A DNA stretch of 64,000 nt, taken from CBDCVO01 sp965223085 (lineage in GTDB: Bacteria; Pseudomonadota; Gammaproteobacteria; Ga0077536). The translations under genes were made by a program, and so were the position numbers. The notes under the pieces are model-generated. The model was not told where the DNA came from. It did no database searches and saw only the letters and a list, made by a program, of their open reading frames with translations. Within the stretch, counting starts at the first letter, position 1, and each line of letters starts with the position of its first letter. This document shows, one piece after another, positions 16,129 through 26,435 of the stretch. The DNA is taken from assembly GCA_965223085.1 (NCBI GenBank), contig OZ244981.1, positions 496,001 to 560,000 of the forward strand, given 5' to 3'.

Positions 16129-19100
16129 CCCTTAGACTGCAGCGCGTATTCGCGCATAAACAACGATGCGTTGCCGCCAACGGCGGCGGTGTTAACGCTG
16201 TAGGTCTGTTCGGTTACAAAACGCTGCAAATAATGCGGGCCGCCCGCTTTTGGCCCTGTTCCAGACAAACCCCGCCCCCCGAACGGTTGCACGCCTACGA
16301 CGGCACCGATCATGTCGCGATTTAAATACACGTTCCCCACCAGCGCTCGCTGCCGGATCTCCTCAGCCTTATGCTCAACCCGGGTGTGAATGCCCAGCGT
16401 AAGACCGAAACCGCAAGCGTTGATGTCGTCAATGACCCGATCTAGCTGCTCAGCAGCGTAGACCGCAAGATGCAAAATCGGGCCGAAGTGTTCACGCTCG
16501 AGTTGCAAGATGGTGTCGATTTCGATCACCGTAGGCGCTACGAAGCAGCCTCTCGACAAGGACTGCGCTAACTTACATTCATGCACAACTCTGCCTGCAA
16601 TCCGCGCCGAGTCGATATACGCGGTCAGCTCTTGCTGGGCCGCGCTATCGATAACCGGGCCGATGTCTGTCGCTATCTCGGCCGGATCACCGATCACGAG
16701 CTCGTTCATACTGCCCTTCAACAACTCGACGACGCGCGCGGCGATTTCGATTTGCAAATACAATACGCGTAACGCCGAACAACGTTGGCCGGCGCTATTA
16801 AACGCCGACCGCACCACGTCGTGAACGACTTGTTCTGGTAATGCAGAGCTATCGACGATCATGGCATTCTGACCACCGGTCTCCGCGATCAAAGGCACGA
16901 TAGGCCCCGGCCGTTCATTGAGCTTGGCGTTAATAATATTCGCCGTCTGCGTAGAGCCCGTAAACGCCACGCCCGCGATGCGCGGATCGGCAAGAGCGAC
17001 CTCTCCAACGCGTTCACCGATAGCCGGTAAAAACTGCACTACCGCGTGCGGCACCCCGGCTTCATGCAGTAAGCGAACCACACTAGCCGCTGTCAACGAC
17101 GCTTGTTCGGCGGGTTTTGCGATCACCGTGTTACCGGTGACCAATGCCGCGGCGATCTGGCCGGTGAAGATCGCGACGGGAAAATTCCACGGGCTGATGC
17201 ACAAGAATACCCCTCGCCCACTGTAACGCAGCGTATTCTTCTCTCCGGTCGGTCCGGGTAGCGTTACCGCTTTAGCGAACTGCTCTATCGCTGTGTCGGC
17301 GTAGTAGCGCAGAAAGTCGATCGCCTCGCGGATATCGTCATGCCCATCGGGCAAAGTTTTACCGGCCTCATAAACACACATCGCAAGAAGTTCCGCGCGA
17401 TGGCTTTCAAATAGATCCGCCGCCGCCAGTAGTCGTTGCGCACGCTTTTTGACCGTCAGTGCGCTCCATGTAGCCCAGGCAGAGTAGGCACTGTCGATCG
17501 CATTTGTTATATCGTCACGGGTGGCGAAGGCGACGTTCCCGATCAACGTCTGTCCGTCTGCCGGCGACATTAAGTCGTGAACCTCTTCACGCGCCAACGT
17601 CACCCCATCTATTACTGGAGCCGCGTGCGTCGGAATACGCACTTGCTGCAACGCTCCGTTGAGTGCATTTAGCGCTACGCGGCTCGCAAAATTGAGCCCC
17701 GATGAATTGCGCCGCCGTTTACCGAATAGTTGCGATGGTAGGGGAATTCTCGGATTTCGAATGCCCTCGCCGAGCGCCATCGTTATTTCTACCGGATCGG
17801 CGATCAATGCCTCGATGTCGGCGTCTAGGTCCGCGATTTGGTTGACAAACGATGTATTCGCGCCGTTTTCCAACAAACGTCTCACCAGGTATGGCAGTAG
17901 ATCGCGGTGCGCCCCAACCGGTGCGTAGACACGACAAGGCGCCGAGACTTCGTCGTTCGCGACAACTTCGCCATATAACGCATCCCCCATACCGTGCAAA
18001 CGTTGAAATTCATACTCACGGGTGCCAGCGTGGCAGTATGCGTACGCCAGCGTGGCAGCGTTATGGGTCGCAAATTGCGGATAAATACGCGGACATTCAT
18101 CGAACAAATAGCGTACACAAGCGCGATAAGAAAGATCCGTACTGCTCTTACGCGTAAACACCGGGTAGTCGTCTAAGCCTTGCTGCTGCGCGCGCTTTAT
18201 TTCGGTATCCCAATAAGCACCTTTGACTAAACGTACATGCAATGATTTGCCGTGTCGTGTGGTCATATGATTCAAGTATTGCAACACCCCGAAGGCACGC
18301 TTTTGATACGCTTGCACAGCGAGTCCTAAGCCGGTCCAGGCCTCGAGCTGAGGTGCTGCAAAAACCTGTGCAACGATCTCTAATGATAGTTCTAAGCGCT
18401 CGGCTTCTTCGGCATCGACGGTCAAACACACGCCCTCGCTTGCGGCCGTTTGTGCAAGTGATAAAAGGCGTTGCGATAATTCCCTCACCGCGCGTTCGGC
18501 TTGGCGGTAGTCATATCGCGGACACAATGCAGAGAGCTTTACCGACAAACTCGGCCGCGCCTCTAATGGCGTCGCGACTTCCATACTGCGTCCAACGGCA
18601 GCGATCGCATCGGCATAAGTTCGATGGTAACGATCGGCATCCGCCCGCGTCAGCGCCGCTTCACCCAACATGTCGAATGAGTAGCGATAAATTCGATTCT
18701 CCGGTTCTGCTGCACGCGTTAAGGCCTCCTCGATGGTGCGACCCATGACGAACTGGTGCGCCATTATTTTCATCGCCGCCCTCAACGACGCGCGCACCAC
18801 CGGCTCCTCGGCACGAGCGAGAAATCGGCTGAGATAGCGACGGGGATCTTTTATCTTCTCAAGGCTTGGCCGCAGCAACTTTCCTGTCAGCATTAACGCC
18901 CAAGTCGATGCATTGACAAATAGTGATTCGCTTTCTCCTAAATGCTTGTGCCAATTACCAGCCGCCACTTTGTCCGCGATGAAATCATCCAACGTGCCTT
19001 CGTCGGGAATACGTAACATCGCTTCCGCGAGACACATCAACACAACACCTTCTTGGGAAGATAAATCATAGTGGCGCAGGAACGCCTGCATGCCAGTCGC

Positions 19101-19289
19101 ATCGCGACTGTGAGCACGTATTTGGTGCACCAAAGTCCGCGCCATGGCGGCGACCGCACCGACGTGTTCAGGGGAGGTGTGGGCGCGCGGCAGCAAGCGC
19201 GCGACGATGTCTGCTTCATCGGCGAGATAATCATCGCCAAAAAAGTTTTCCAGCTCAGTGCTTAAAACGGAAGATTGCGACTTTGTCAC
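16125..19289 (-). CDS. putA: Bifunctional proline dehydrogenase / P5C dehydrogenase
   Basis: A 1054-residue enzyme that converts proline to glutamate in two steps. The N-terminal helical arm is followed by a FAD proline dehydrogenase barrel (about residues 180-480; LSVKLSALCPRYDYRQ, VRLVKGAYWDTEIKRAQ, FATHNAATLAYA). The aldehyde dehydrogenase domain follows (about 540-1030; SPWNFPVAIFTGQIAAAL, GVAFTGSTQTA, the general-base glutamate in AETGGQNAMI, and the catalytic cysteine 837 in GQRCSALR). There is no ribbon-helix-helix repressor domain at the N-terminus, so this PutA is a pure enzyme and regulation must come from elsewhere. The start is GTG 19289 with a weak ribosome site. The stop lies in the dispersed repeat. 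Confidence 0.95.
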   Translation of the reverse strand: MTKSQSSVLSTELENFFGDDYLADEADIVARLLPRAHTSPEHVGAVAAMARTLVHQIRAHSRDATGMQAFLRHYDLSSQEGVVLMCLAEAMLRIPDEGTLDDFIADKVAAGNWHKHLGESESLFVNASTWALMLTGKLLRPSLEKIKDPRRYLSRFLARAEEPVVRASLRAAMKIMAHQFVMGRTIEEALTRAAEPENRIYRYSFDMLGEAALTRADADRYHRTYADAIAAVGRSMEVATPLEARPSLSVKLSALCPRYDYRQAERAVRELSQRLLSLAQTAASEGVCLTVDAEEAERLELSLEIVAQVFAAPQLEAWTGLGLAVQAYQKRAFGVLQYLNHMTTRHGKSLHVRLVKGAYWDTEIKRAQQQGLDDYPVFTRKSSTDLSYRACVRYLFDECPRIYPQFATHNAATLAYAYCHAGTREYEFQRLHGMGDALYGEVVANDEVSAPCRVYAPVGAHRDLLPYLVRRLLENGANTSFVNQIADLDADIEALIADPVEITMALGEGIRNPRIPLPSQLFGKRRRNSSGLNFASRVALNALNGALQQVRIPTHAAPVIDGVTLAREEVHDLMSPADGQTLIGNVAFATRDDITNAIDSAYSAWATWSALTVKKRAQRLLAAADLFESHRAELLAMCVYEAGKTLPDGHDDIREAIDFLRYYADTAIEQFAKAVTLPGPTGEKNTLRYSGRGVFLCISPWNFPVAIFTGQIAAALVTGNTVIAKPAEQASLTAASVVRLLHEAGVPHAVVQFLPAIGERVGEVALADPRIAGVAFTGSTQTANIINAKLNERPGPIVPLIAETGGQNAMIVDSSALPEQVVHDVVRSAFNSAGQRCSALRVLYLQIEIAARVVELLKGSMNELVIGDPAEIATDIGPVIDSAAQQELTAYIDSARIAGRVVHECKLAQSLSRGCFVAPTVIEIDTILQLEREHFGPILHLAVYAAEQLDRVIDDINACGFGLTLGIHTRVEHKAEEIRQRALVGNVYLNRDMIGAVVGVQPFGGRGLSGTGPKAGGPHYLQRFVTEQTYSVNTAAVGGNASLFMREYALQSKG

Positions 19290-19466
19290 GAGTAATCGTC
19301 GTCTACCTTTGGCTCTGATAACGCTCAGAGCTCACTGTTTCAGGTCTCTGGTGGAGAATTCTATCCTAACCCGGATTGTGCACCAGAAGCGCGGCCGCTG
19401 GCCGGCATCCTTGCAGCTCAGAGACTGGGGTTTGCTTCGAGCGATTGGCGCAGGCGCGGTGAGCGC

Positions 19467-19487
19467 CTCGTGCAATATCAGGGCTAG
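19467..19487. repeat. Dispersed repeat (C) at the 3' end of the TPS operon
   Basis: CTCGTGCAATATCAGGGCTAG ends 9 nt from the stop of the FecR-domain gene. It matches the core of copies at 14021 and 29511. The rest of the 207-bp gap between putA and the FecR gene shows no gene. Confidence 0.55.
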
Positions 19488-19496
19488 AAGCGGTCC

Positions 19497-20840
19497 TTAC
19501 GGGACGACGCAGTTAAGTTCTGAGTCCGGTGGGAGACCGACATCCAACACCCCCGCGACATCGGGATCGATGTCGATAGTTTTGAAGTAAGGATCCGCGC
19601 TAAGGAATTCCGGAATAACGTCGAGGCGAATTTTCTCACCGCCTGCCTCTGGACTATAGGCGGTTTCGCCCGCACCGAGCGGTAGATCACCGACCAAGCA
19701 ATAACCCTCGTGGCAAGCAACATACAGTCCTTGCTCAGCGGCGGCCTGTTGTTCAGCATCGAGCAGCTTCGCCTCATCGATCTCTACGTCCTCGGGCTTT
19801 GGCGCCGCAGGCAACGACGGCAGTTGCGGCAGAAATTTCGGCGCACCGCCATCGCTACCAAAAAACGCGACCTGCCCGGCGGTCAAAACCTGGGCATCCC
19901 GCGCGGTTTCAACGACAATCTCGCCGCGCCACGGCGAGACGGTCAACCCCGCGTTGGGGCCACTGGCACTGCAATCGCCCCCGCAACTCATATCGAAGCC
20001 GGTGCCACGGATCCCGATCGTGGCGACGGTCGATGCATACCGCACGCGACTAGGATTGCGCTTGGCAATCAAACCCGTGACCGCACGAATACCGCCGCGC
20101 AACAAACGAAATGCTGCAGCGGAAACCGAGGGTTCACCTAATGTCAATTCATCGACGCGAAATGCCGTATCAGGTCGCAAGGTAACGCGACTCCGATCCT
20201 TGAATACCAGAATCGCATATGAACCCCTCTCAGTGGTAATCGTCTCGCCGACATAGATCGGTGCACCGTGCGACAGATCGCGGCCCGATCCCGCAGCTTC
20301 GTTCGCGCTCGCACTACCTTTCAGAAAACCGACACGACCGACTACGGTCGAGACTTTTGCGTTCGCTTTGCGGTAGTTCCGGGCCTCAGCCCGACAAGCC
20401 TCATCGCATAACCAAGCATCAAACGTAGTACCGCGGATCCCAATTGTTGCAACGGTCGTATTGAGTCGGAAGGCATTCGAGTTGCGTTTTGCGATCGCGC
20501 CTGAGATCGCCCGCAAACCGCCTTTGAACAAGCGCAATGCCGCGTTTTCTCTACCTGGCGCCGCTTGCCACGTTTCTATTTCAAACGTGGTGTTTGGACG
20601 TAAGGCCATGCGCGTACCATCGTGCATATTCATCAGAACAAAGCTCTTACGCGCCGTCGATACGATTTCCCCTTCGTTGATCGGGGCGCCTTTGCCCAAT
20701 AGTCGGGTCGCTGCACCCGCGAGTTGCGCAGTCACGACACCGCGCAAAATGACGACCTCGCCCACGGGTGCAGCCGCGGCGTGACCCATGCTGAGACCTA
20801 GGCATATCGCCGTTGCGAGTGCAAAACACAGCGACCTCAT
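19497..20840 (-). CDS. Secreted protein with two tandem FecR domains
   Basis: About 447 residues from ATG 20840, with a clear signal peptide (MRSLCFALATAICLGLSMG, then HAAAAP). Two FecR-type modules follow in tandem. The first holds VLMNMHDGTRMALRPNTTFE, then GGLRAISGAIAKRNSN and TTVATIGIRGTTFDAW. The second holds SRVTLRPDTAFRVDE, then GGIRAVTGLIAKRNPS and STVATIGIRGTGFDMS. The repeated core VATIGIRGTxFD makes an internal duplication plain. FecR-domain proteins without a sigma-factor partner are common beside large secreted adhesins, where their function is unknown. A GTG start at 20870 would overlap the tpsA stop; the ATG lies 17 nt after it. It is the third gene of the TPS operon. Confidence 0.85.
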   Translation of the reverse strand: MRSLCFALATAICLGLSMGHAAAAPVGEVVILRGVVTAQLAGAATRLLGKGAPINEGEIVSTARKSFVLMNMHDGTRMALRPNTTFEIETWQAAPGRENAALRLFKGGLRAISGAIAKRNSNAFRLNTTVATIGIRGTTFDAWLCDEACRAEARNYRKANAKVSTVVGRVGFLKGSASANEAAGSGRDLSHGAPIYVGETITTERGSYAILVFKDRSRVTLRPDTAFRVDELTLGEPSVSAAAFRLLRGGIRAVTGLIAKRNPSRVRYASTVATIGIRGTGFDMSCGGDCSASGPNAGLTVSPWRGEIVVETARDAQVLTAGQVAFFGSDGGAPKFLPQLPSLPAAPKPEDVEIDEAKLLDAEQQAAAEQGLYVACHEGYCLVGDLPLGAGETAYSPEAGGEKIRLDVIPEFLSADPYFKTIDIDPDVAGVLDVGLPPDSELNCVVP

Positions 20841-20857
20841 CACCCCGTATTGCACGA

Positions 20858-23800
20858 TTAGGCGCTGCACATTTGTGCTTTCGGTTGCTCGTCTTCCGCG
20901 GCTGGATCGTCGGCGCCACCATCCGCTGCGTCGCCATCTAGTTGCGACTGCAATGCCTCACCGTTGTTATCAAGCGTAATAATTTCATTGATAATGGGCT
21001 CATCGATCGCCTCACTCGCCTCACTCGGGATACTCGGCGATGGAAGCGCTTGCGTCGCCCCAACGACGGACCAAGAAAAATCACCGGGAGGTCCCACGGT
21101 GTAGAGGGAGTTAATATTCAAACCCTGCGGCGGGGTATTGGCGTCGATAAATTGACCGCTGAACGTGCCGCCCGCCACAACGACGCCGGCAAACACATCT
21201 CCCGCGGACAGGGCATGCCCGCTGATATCTATCAAGCTCGCGACGGCACCGGGCACGACGCTGACATCGCCCCCGGCCTGCAGCTGATCAAACATAAGCC
21301 CCGGCGTGCTCGGGTTCGGCGCATACTCTACCTGCAACACACTGCCTGCCCCGAGCGTAACAGCACCGGTAACATCTAGCAGCGATATTCCCGGTAAGTG
21401 CAACACGGCGTCCTGGATCACGAAATCACCGACGACTTGACCAGCGCCGGCAAATTGGCCCCCGTTAATCGCGACCCCCGTATTAACTGCAGGTGGACCC
21501 GTCGCGGTCATTACCCCGGACGCCAATAAATTTGTCACGCCAGCGTTTTGGCTATAGCCGTTGAACGTCAACGCCCCCGGGATCGTGATCGCACCGTTAT
21601 TCAGCACCACAGATGCAAACGCAATAGCGTTCGGTACATCGACACTAGCTCCATTGACAATGACGTTTTCAAACAACAACCCGGCACCGTCCAATGCATA
21701 GCTGCCAGATTCAAATATTGCTTGATCAATGCCCGCGCCACCGTCGACGGAAGCACCGGAGAGCGATCCACCCCCGCCCGCAAAACGAAATATATCGTCA
21801 CCCGCTAAGCCCGCAACACTAATCCCAACAGGATTCGTGATCGTGAAGGTATCACCAAACGCGGTTCCCTGGAGCGTTTCGATATTAACGTAACCACCGA
21901 GCACGTCGGTCGCGGTTCCCGTCGCTGGATCAGCGGTCAGCGCTTCACCGCGCGGTGCAAAGTCGAGCTGATCATTGCCGCCACCACCGTCGATGAAACC
22001 TGCCACCGTAGCATTCGGATCGCTCGCCATCGTAAACGTATCGTCCGCGGTACCGCCGATAATGTTGCCGGTATTCATGAATGACATCGCACCATCTACA
22101 GTAAAGCGATCCGATCCTGTTTGCGTGAACGCATGTGCAGTGGTGGTAGCGGAAAAATCGGCAATATTGTTCGCCACGCTTCCACCGCCGTCGATCACCG
22201 CCAACGACGCACCGTTTTGAAACACGAAACGATCATCAAGACTACCGCCAGTGACGCTATCAAAATCTATGAAGCGCAAGCCGACGGCCTGAAATGTGTT
22301 AGCGCCGTCGATCTGCCATACGGCGCTCGTATTACGGCCGACTACCTGGTTGCTGTTGGCCGCATTAGCAACGAAGGTTTCGATACCCGTAAACGCCGAC
22401 GTTCCCGACGTTACATTTAAACTTAAGTCGACGACCACGGGATCGGGTACCGATACATAGCTAAGCACATCGTTGCCGGCATTACCTTCTACGGCGATCA
22501 TGCCGAGCACACTGGACATCGCAAAAACGTCATCGCCCATTGTGCCTTTAATCGAATCGACATTGACTGCATTAGTAGGGCTAGAAAAGCTGGTGGCCCC
22601 CGTTTGTGTGAACGTGAGCCCAGCGCTCTGGGTGCCGAAATCCAGTGTATTCGGACCCGCACCGCCGTCGACGCTCGTCACTGTTCCACTGCTTAAGAAC
22701 GAGAACCAGTCATCAGCACTGCTGCCGACGAGGGTGTCGAATGCAGAGAATTGCACGCCGCCCACGTTGCCGGTATCGATACCATTTACTTGCCATAAAG
22801 TGCTGCTGTTCGGTCCGCGCAGAACATTGCTAAACGCGGCGTTGCCGAGGTAGAACTCAAAGTTCTGCACACCGCCCGTGTTCGTCATACTCCCTGCGTC
22901 GAGGTCGAGCGTGACGGCCACAAAAGACGCCGAGCCGTCGAACGCGTCGAAACCGGCGCTACCGTCGAGCACGCCGGTGAAAACATCCGTGCTGCCGCCA
23001 GAGATAATAAACGTATCGTCGGCTGGTGTCCCGGTGATCGCGCCGACGTTGCTCGCATTGTTGACGGGCCCGGTCGAAAAAGCATCACTCCCCGTTTGCG
23101 TAATTGTCAAACCCGACGTGAAAGCAGAAAAATCTGCTTGATTAGCGCCCAATCCACCGGAAATACTCATCACGAGTCCGCCGTTAGCAAAAAGAAAATC
23201 GTCTGCCGCGCTACCGCCCACCAGCGTTTCGAAATTCGTAAAGCTCACGCCATTCACATCACCCGCAAGGACGCCGGTAACATTCCAAATGTTAGCAACG
23301 TTCGCGCCTCGAATGACGTTTCCCAGCCCCGAGCCACCGTTAAATAACTCGATACCGGTAAATGCGTTGATGTCGGTGGCACTTTGGGTAGCTAAATTGA
23401 CCGTGACCGACGCACCGCCCGAGTATTGCACTTCATCGTTACCCGCGCCGCCGTCGACGAAATCGAATGGTGTTCCCACGGGGATAAAACGATCATTACC
23501 GCTCCCACCAACGGCATTTTCAAAATCAATTCCGTTCAATGTTCGACCACCGGAACTCAGATCGATGCTGCTTGCGCCGCGGGTCCAAACTGTATCAAGA
23601 TTTGGTCCCGTGAGCTGATCGCCGCCCGCTGACCTCCCGGTGACGGTTTCAAAATTCGTCGCGATACCGCCGGTTGGGCTCTGGATATCGAAGCCATCGT
23701 TAATACCGAGCCCGACGACGCTTACTGGTACCGGCGTCGAAAAATTTGCAAAATCGAGCTCATCGACGCCAAGGCCACCATCGATTCGCCCGGGGAAAGA

Positions 23801-26371
23801 AACACCGTCGAGGATCGTGATCACGTCATCCCCCGCGTCTGCCGCCACAAGCCCTACGGCGCTAAAAACCACGCCTTGAGACATATTGCCATTCGCAAAG
23901 GTGCCCGTGTTCGCCGCCGTTAGCGTTACCTGATCATCGAACGTCGATGCAAGGATCTCCGTGCCAGAGCCACTACCGGTAGCGGTAATCATCGCGGGCG
24001 TCGTTGTCGTGTGCTCGCCAATCGCTAAAGTCCCCCCACCGCCACCTTGGCCGAACTTGAGATCGACACCGCCGGTGGCTATCAACAAAGGGCCAGAAAT
24101 AAATAGGTCACCGTCGGTGGTGATTTCCAGCGCGTTGCCAGAGTCGACCCCGCTCAAACCCGTGCCATCAAAAGCCGCGTTGAGCTGAAGATCACCTGCG
24201 GTCGTAAAGTTCACGCGGTCTTTGTTGTGACCGCCGGCGGCTGGCGCAAAGGGGGAGACGATAGTTATATCGCCGGTAGTGGGATCACCGATATGAAGAA
24301 AACCATCGCTAAAACCATTCACGTTGATCAGCTGCAAGTCACCCGTTTCCAATTCCAACAAGGCGCCGCTACTACCGATCGAGGTCGCTACGATCCCGAT
24401 CGATCCGCCTGGTGTTGCGGGTGCAAAAGTTACTTCGGCAGTAAACCCCGCGTTCGAGGACGCGTCGACCTGCTGCACACCATCGTCGCGCAAATGAATC
24501 GTATCGGCGACCAAATCGACATTTCCGCCCGCCGTATTGATCGTCGCGGCTTGCAATAAATCTATCGTGCCCCCCGGCGCCGTTTTTAGTGACACAGCCG
24601 CTTCGAACGTCGTGATCGACGCACCCAAAGCGAGATCGATGCCACCGACATTGACACCATTTTCCACCCGTAGCGTTATCGTTCCGAAGCCGGTGCCGGT
24701 GGTAAACGCCGCGGAATCAGCCATCGAAATGCTTCCCGCTCCCGGATCTCTTTGTGCAAGGTTAACACCCATGCTCGGTTGTTCGTTGGCGACGACCAGA
24801 ATCGAGCCAAAATCTAAATCGACGGCGACGCTCGCCGCGAGCATTACTGAGCGCCCCGCCTGCAGGGATAAGTTACCGCCCGGACCCGAAGTTGCTACCG
24901 TATCGATCGAATCAAGCACACTGATGTCATTATGCGCTTGCAATACAACATCGGTCCCGGCGTCTAGTAAGGTGACGATATTGCTCGGATCAAACGTTAT
25001 CGTTCCTGTCGGGAGTTGGCTGAACGCGCTTTCGGTTGTGACGTCACCCGTACCACCGCTTTGAATCACAATATTTTTTGGATCAAACAATACCGTGCCG
25101 GCGGACCCGTGCGCCGCACTCGTGTCGATTGTGCCGCGGTAGCTCAATTGTTGCTTAGCAGAGACTTCTACGAAACCACCATCACCGGAGATTGAGCCCG
25201 CTGAGACGTCGACCGCACCGCTAAAGTAGGTATCACCATCGGACCACACAACGACATCCCCACCGTCCCCGCTCTCCACGGCAGACGCATTAATCTGCGC
25301 GGCGGGATCTACAACGGTGTGACGCGCGTTTCTGAGCGCGGTGTTTTGACCTTGAAAATCACCACCTACGCGGACCTTGCCGCCACCCGCCGTGCCGGAT
25401 ACATCAATTTCGGCCGCACCAAATATCCCAACTCGTTCACCCGACACCCTAACCTCACCGCCAGGCCCCCCATGACCACGCGCTGAGACCGCACCACGCA
25501 CGACCGCGTCGGCGCCGCGGCTTTCTATATGTACCTCGCCACCGCGTACACCGTCAGCACGAACACTCGCCTCGGCCCCGAGCTCAAGCTCCGCGCTTGC
25601 AATCAAATGCACCCGGCCGCTTTCGTCGATAGTTATACCATCTGCACTGATGTGTCCCAGGTTTTGGATGCTGTTAGCGAACACTGTGACCGCACCGCCC
25701 CGCGTAACCATCTCACCTAAGTTCAGAACATGGCCAGTGGGCGCTTCGACATCGAATTGCACTGCGGGATCGTCGATGCTTGTGATGGTTATTTTTCCCC
25801 CTGCGGCGAGGGTCAAATCGCCACCTGCGCTGCTAATCACACCTTGGTTCGATATAGAGGGCGCAACAAGCAGCACATCACCCCCATCAGCGACGCGTAT
25901 GAAACCCCGATTCTCGATCGCGCCGGCAGATTCATCGCTAGAAAAATGCCACTTTCCGCGCTTGAAATCCTCGTCGCTCAGATTCAAGGTCGACGCGATA
26001 AACCCGGCGGTATCGATTACTGCATTCTCACCGACGACGATCCCGTTGGGGTTGATAACATAAACGCGGCCATTCGAAGTCAACTCACCTAGCAACTGCG
26101 ACGGAGCCACGCCCGTTACGCGATTGAGCACCGCCGAGGCGGCACTCTGTTGCACGAATCGGGTCGCTTCGCCCACATCGATGCCAAACGATTGCCAATT
26201 AATAATGGCGCCAGGTGAATTTATGACCTGCAAAGTCGCCGCGTCTTGCTGCTGAAACAGCGCCTGCCCGTATGCGACCTGAGGTCCGCTAGGATTCGAC
26301 CATGCATAGGGTGTTGCAGCGAGCAAAAGCACCAGTAACCACGCACACGTGCCACGCGCGAAAGACATCAT
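20858..26371 (-). CDS. Two-partner secretion exoprotein (TpsA, filamentous hemagglutinin-like)
   Basis: A 1837-residue secreted protein. A signal peptide (MMSFARGTCAWLLVLLLAAT) is followed by a haemagglutination-activity TPS domain up to about residue 170, with INSPGAIINWQSFGID, the NRVTG motif, GRVYVINPNGIVVG and AGFIASTLNL. A long glycine-rich beta-helix follows. Residues about 910-1450 carry repeated units ending in G-x-x-x-D-D-x-F (GGSGNDRF, GGSAADDF, GTPADDTF, GSSADDWF, GGSLDDRF, GGTADDTF) with intervening W-x-x-x-G blocks. The last 30 residues are acidic and end KAQMCSA, with one terminal cysteine. It is secreted through the TpsB pore encoded just upstream and is probably an adhesin or matrix protein. 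Confidence 0.93.
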   Translation of the reverse strand: MMSFARGTCAWLLVLLLAATPYAWSNPSGPQVAYGQALFQQQDAATLQVINSPGAIINWQSFGIDVGEATRFVQQSAASAVLNRVTGVAPSQLLGELTSNGRVYVINPNGIVVGENAVIDTAGFIASTLNLSDEDFKRGKWHFSSDESAGAIENRGFIRVADGGDVLLVAPSISNQGVISSAGGDLTLAAGGKITITSIDDPAVQFDVEAPTGHVLNLGEMVTRGGAVTVFANSIQNLGHISADGITIDESGRVHLIASAELELGAEASVRADGVRGGEVHIESRGADAVVRGAVSARGHGGPGGEVRVSGERVGIFGAAEIDVSGTAGGGKVRVGGDFQGQNTALRNARHTVVDPAAQINASAVESGDGGDVVVWSDGDTYFSGAVDVSAGSISGDGGFVEVSAKQQLSYRGTIDTSAAHGSAGTVLFDPKNIVIQSGGTGDVTTESAFSQLPTGTITFDPSNIVTLLDAGTDVVLQAHNDISVLDSIDTVATSGPGGNLSLQAGRSVMLAASVAVDLDFGSILVVANEQPSMGVNLAQRDPGAGSISMADSAAFTTGTGFGTITLRVENGVNVGGIDLALGASITTFEAAVSLKTAPGGTIDLLQAATINTAGGNVDLVADTIHLRDDGVQQVDASSNAGFTAEVTFAPATPGGSIGIVATSIGSSGALLELETGDLQLINVNGFSDGFLHIGDPTTGDITIVSPFAPAAGGHNKDRVNFTTAGDLQLNAAFDGTGLSGVDSGNALEITTDGDLFISGPLLIATGGVDLKFGQGGGGGTLAIGEHTTTTPAMITATGSGSGTEILASTFDDQVTLTAANTGTFANGNMSQGVVFSAVGLVAADAGDDVITILDGVSFPGRIDGGLGVDELDFANFSTPVPVSVVGLGINDGFDIQSPTGGIATNFETVTGRSAGGDQLTGPNLDTVWTRGASSIDLSSGGRTLNGIDFENAVGGSGNDRFIPVGTPFDFVDGGAGNDEVQYSGGASVTVNLATQSATDINAFTGIELFNGGSGLGNVIRGANVANIWNVTGVLAGDVNGVSFTNFETLVGGSAADDFLFANGGLVMSISGGLGANQADFSAFTSGLTITQTGSDAFSTGPVNNASNVGAITGTPADDTFIISGGSTDVFTGVLDGSAGFDAFDGSASFVAVTLDLDAGSMTNTGGVQNFEFYLGNAAFSNVLRGPNSSTLWQVNGIDTGNVGGVQFSAFDTLVGSSADDWFSFLSSGTVTSVDGGAGPNTLDFGTQSAGLTFTQTGATSFSSPTNAVNVDSIKGTMGDDVFAMSSVLGMIAVEGNAGNDVLSYVSVPDPVVVDLSLNVTSGTSAFTGIETFVANAANSNQVVGRNTSAVWQIDGANTFQAVGLRFIDFDSVTGGSLDDRFVFQNGASLAVIDGGGSVANNIADFSATTTAHAFTQTGSDRFTVDGAMSFMNTGNIIGGTADDTFTMASDPNATVAGFIDGGGGNDQLDFAPRGEALTADPATGTATDVLGGYVNIETLQGTAFGDTFTITNPVGISVAGLAGDDIFRFAGGGGSLSGASVDGGAGIDQAIFESGSYALDGAGLLFENVIVNGASVDVPNAIAFASVVLNNGAITIPGALTFNGYSQNAGVTNLLASGVMTATGPPAVNTGVAINGGQFAGAGQVVGDFVIQDAVLHLPGISLLDVTGAVTLGAGSVLQVEYAPNPSTPGLMFDQLQAGGDVSVVPGAVASLIDISGHALSAGDVFAGVVVAGGTFSGQFIDANTPPQGLNINSLYTVGPPGDFSWSVVGATQALPSPSIPSEASEAIDEPIINEIITLDNNGEALQSQLDGDAADGGADDPAAEDEQPKAQMCSA

Positions 26372-26435
26372 TTATTCTGCCATGAATTAATTATCGTTTG
26401 CCGGCTCAGCTCTTTGAGCCCCGGCTGCCACAAAT

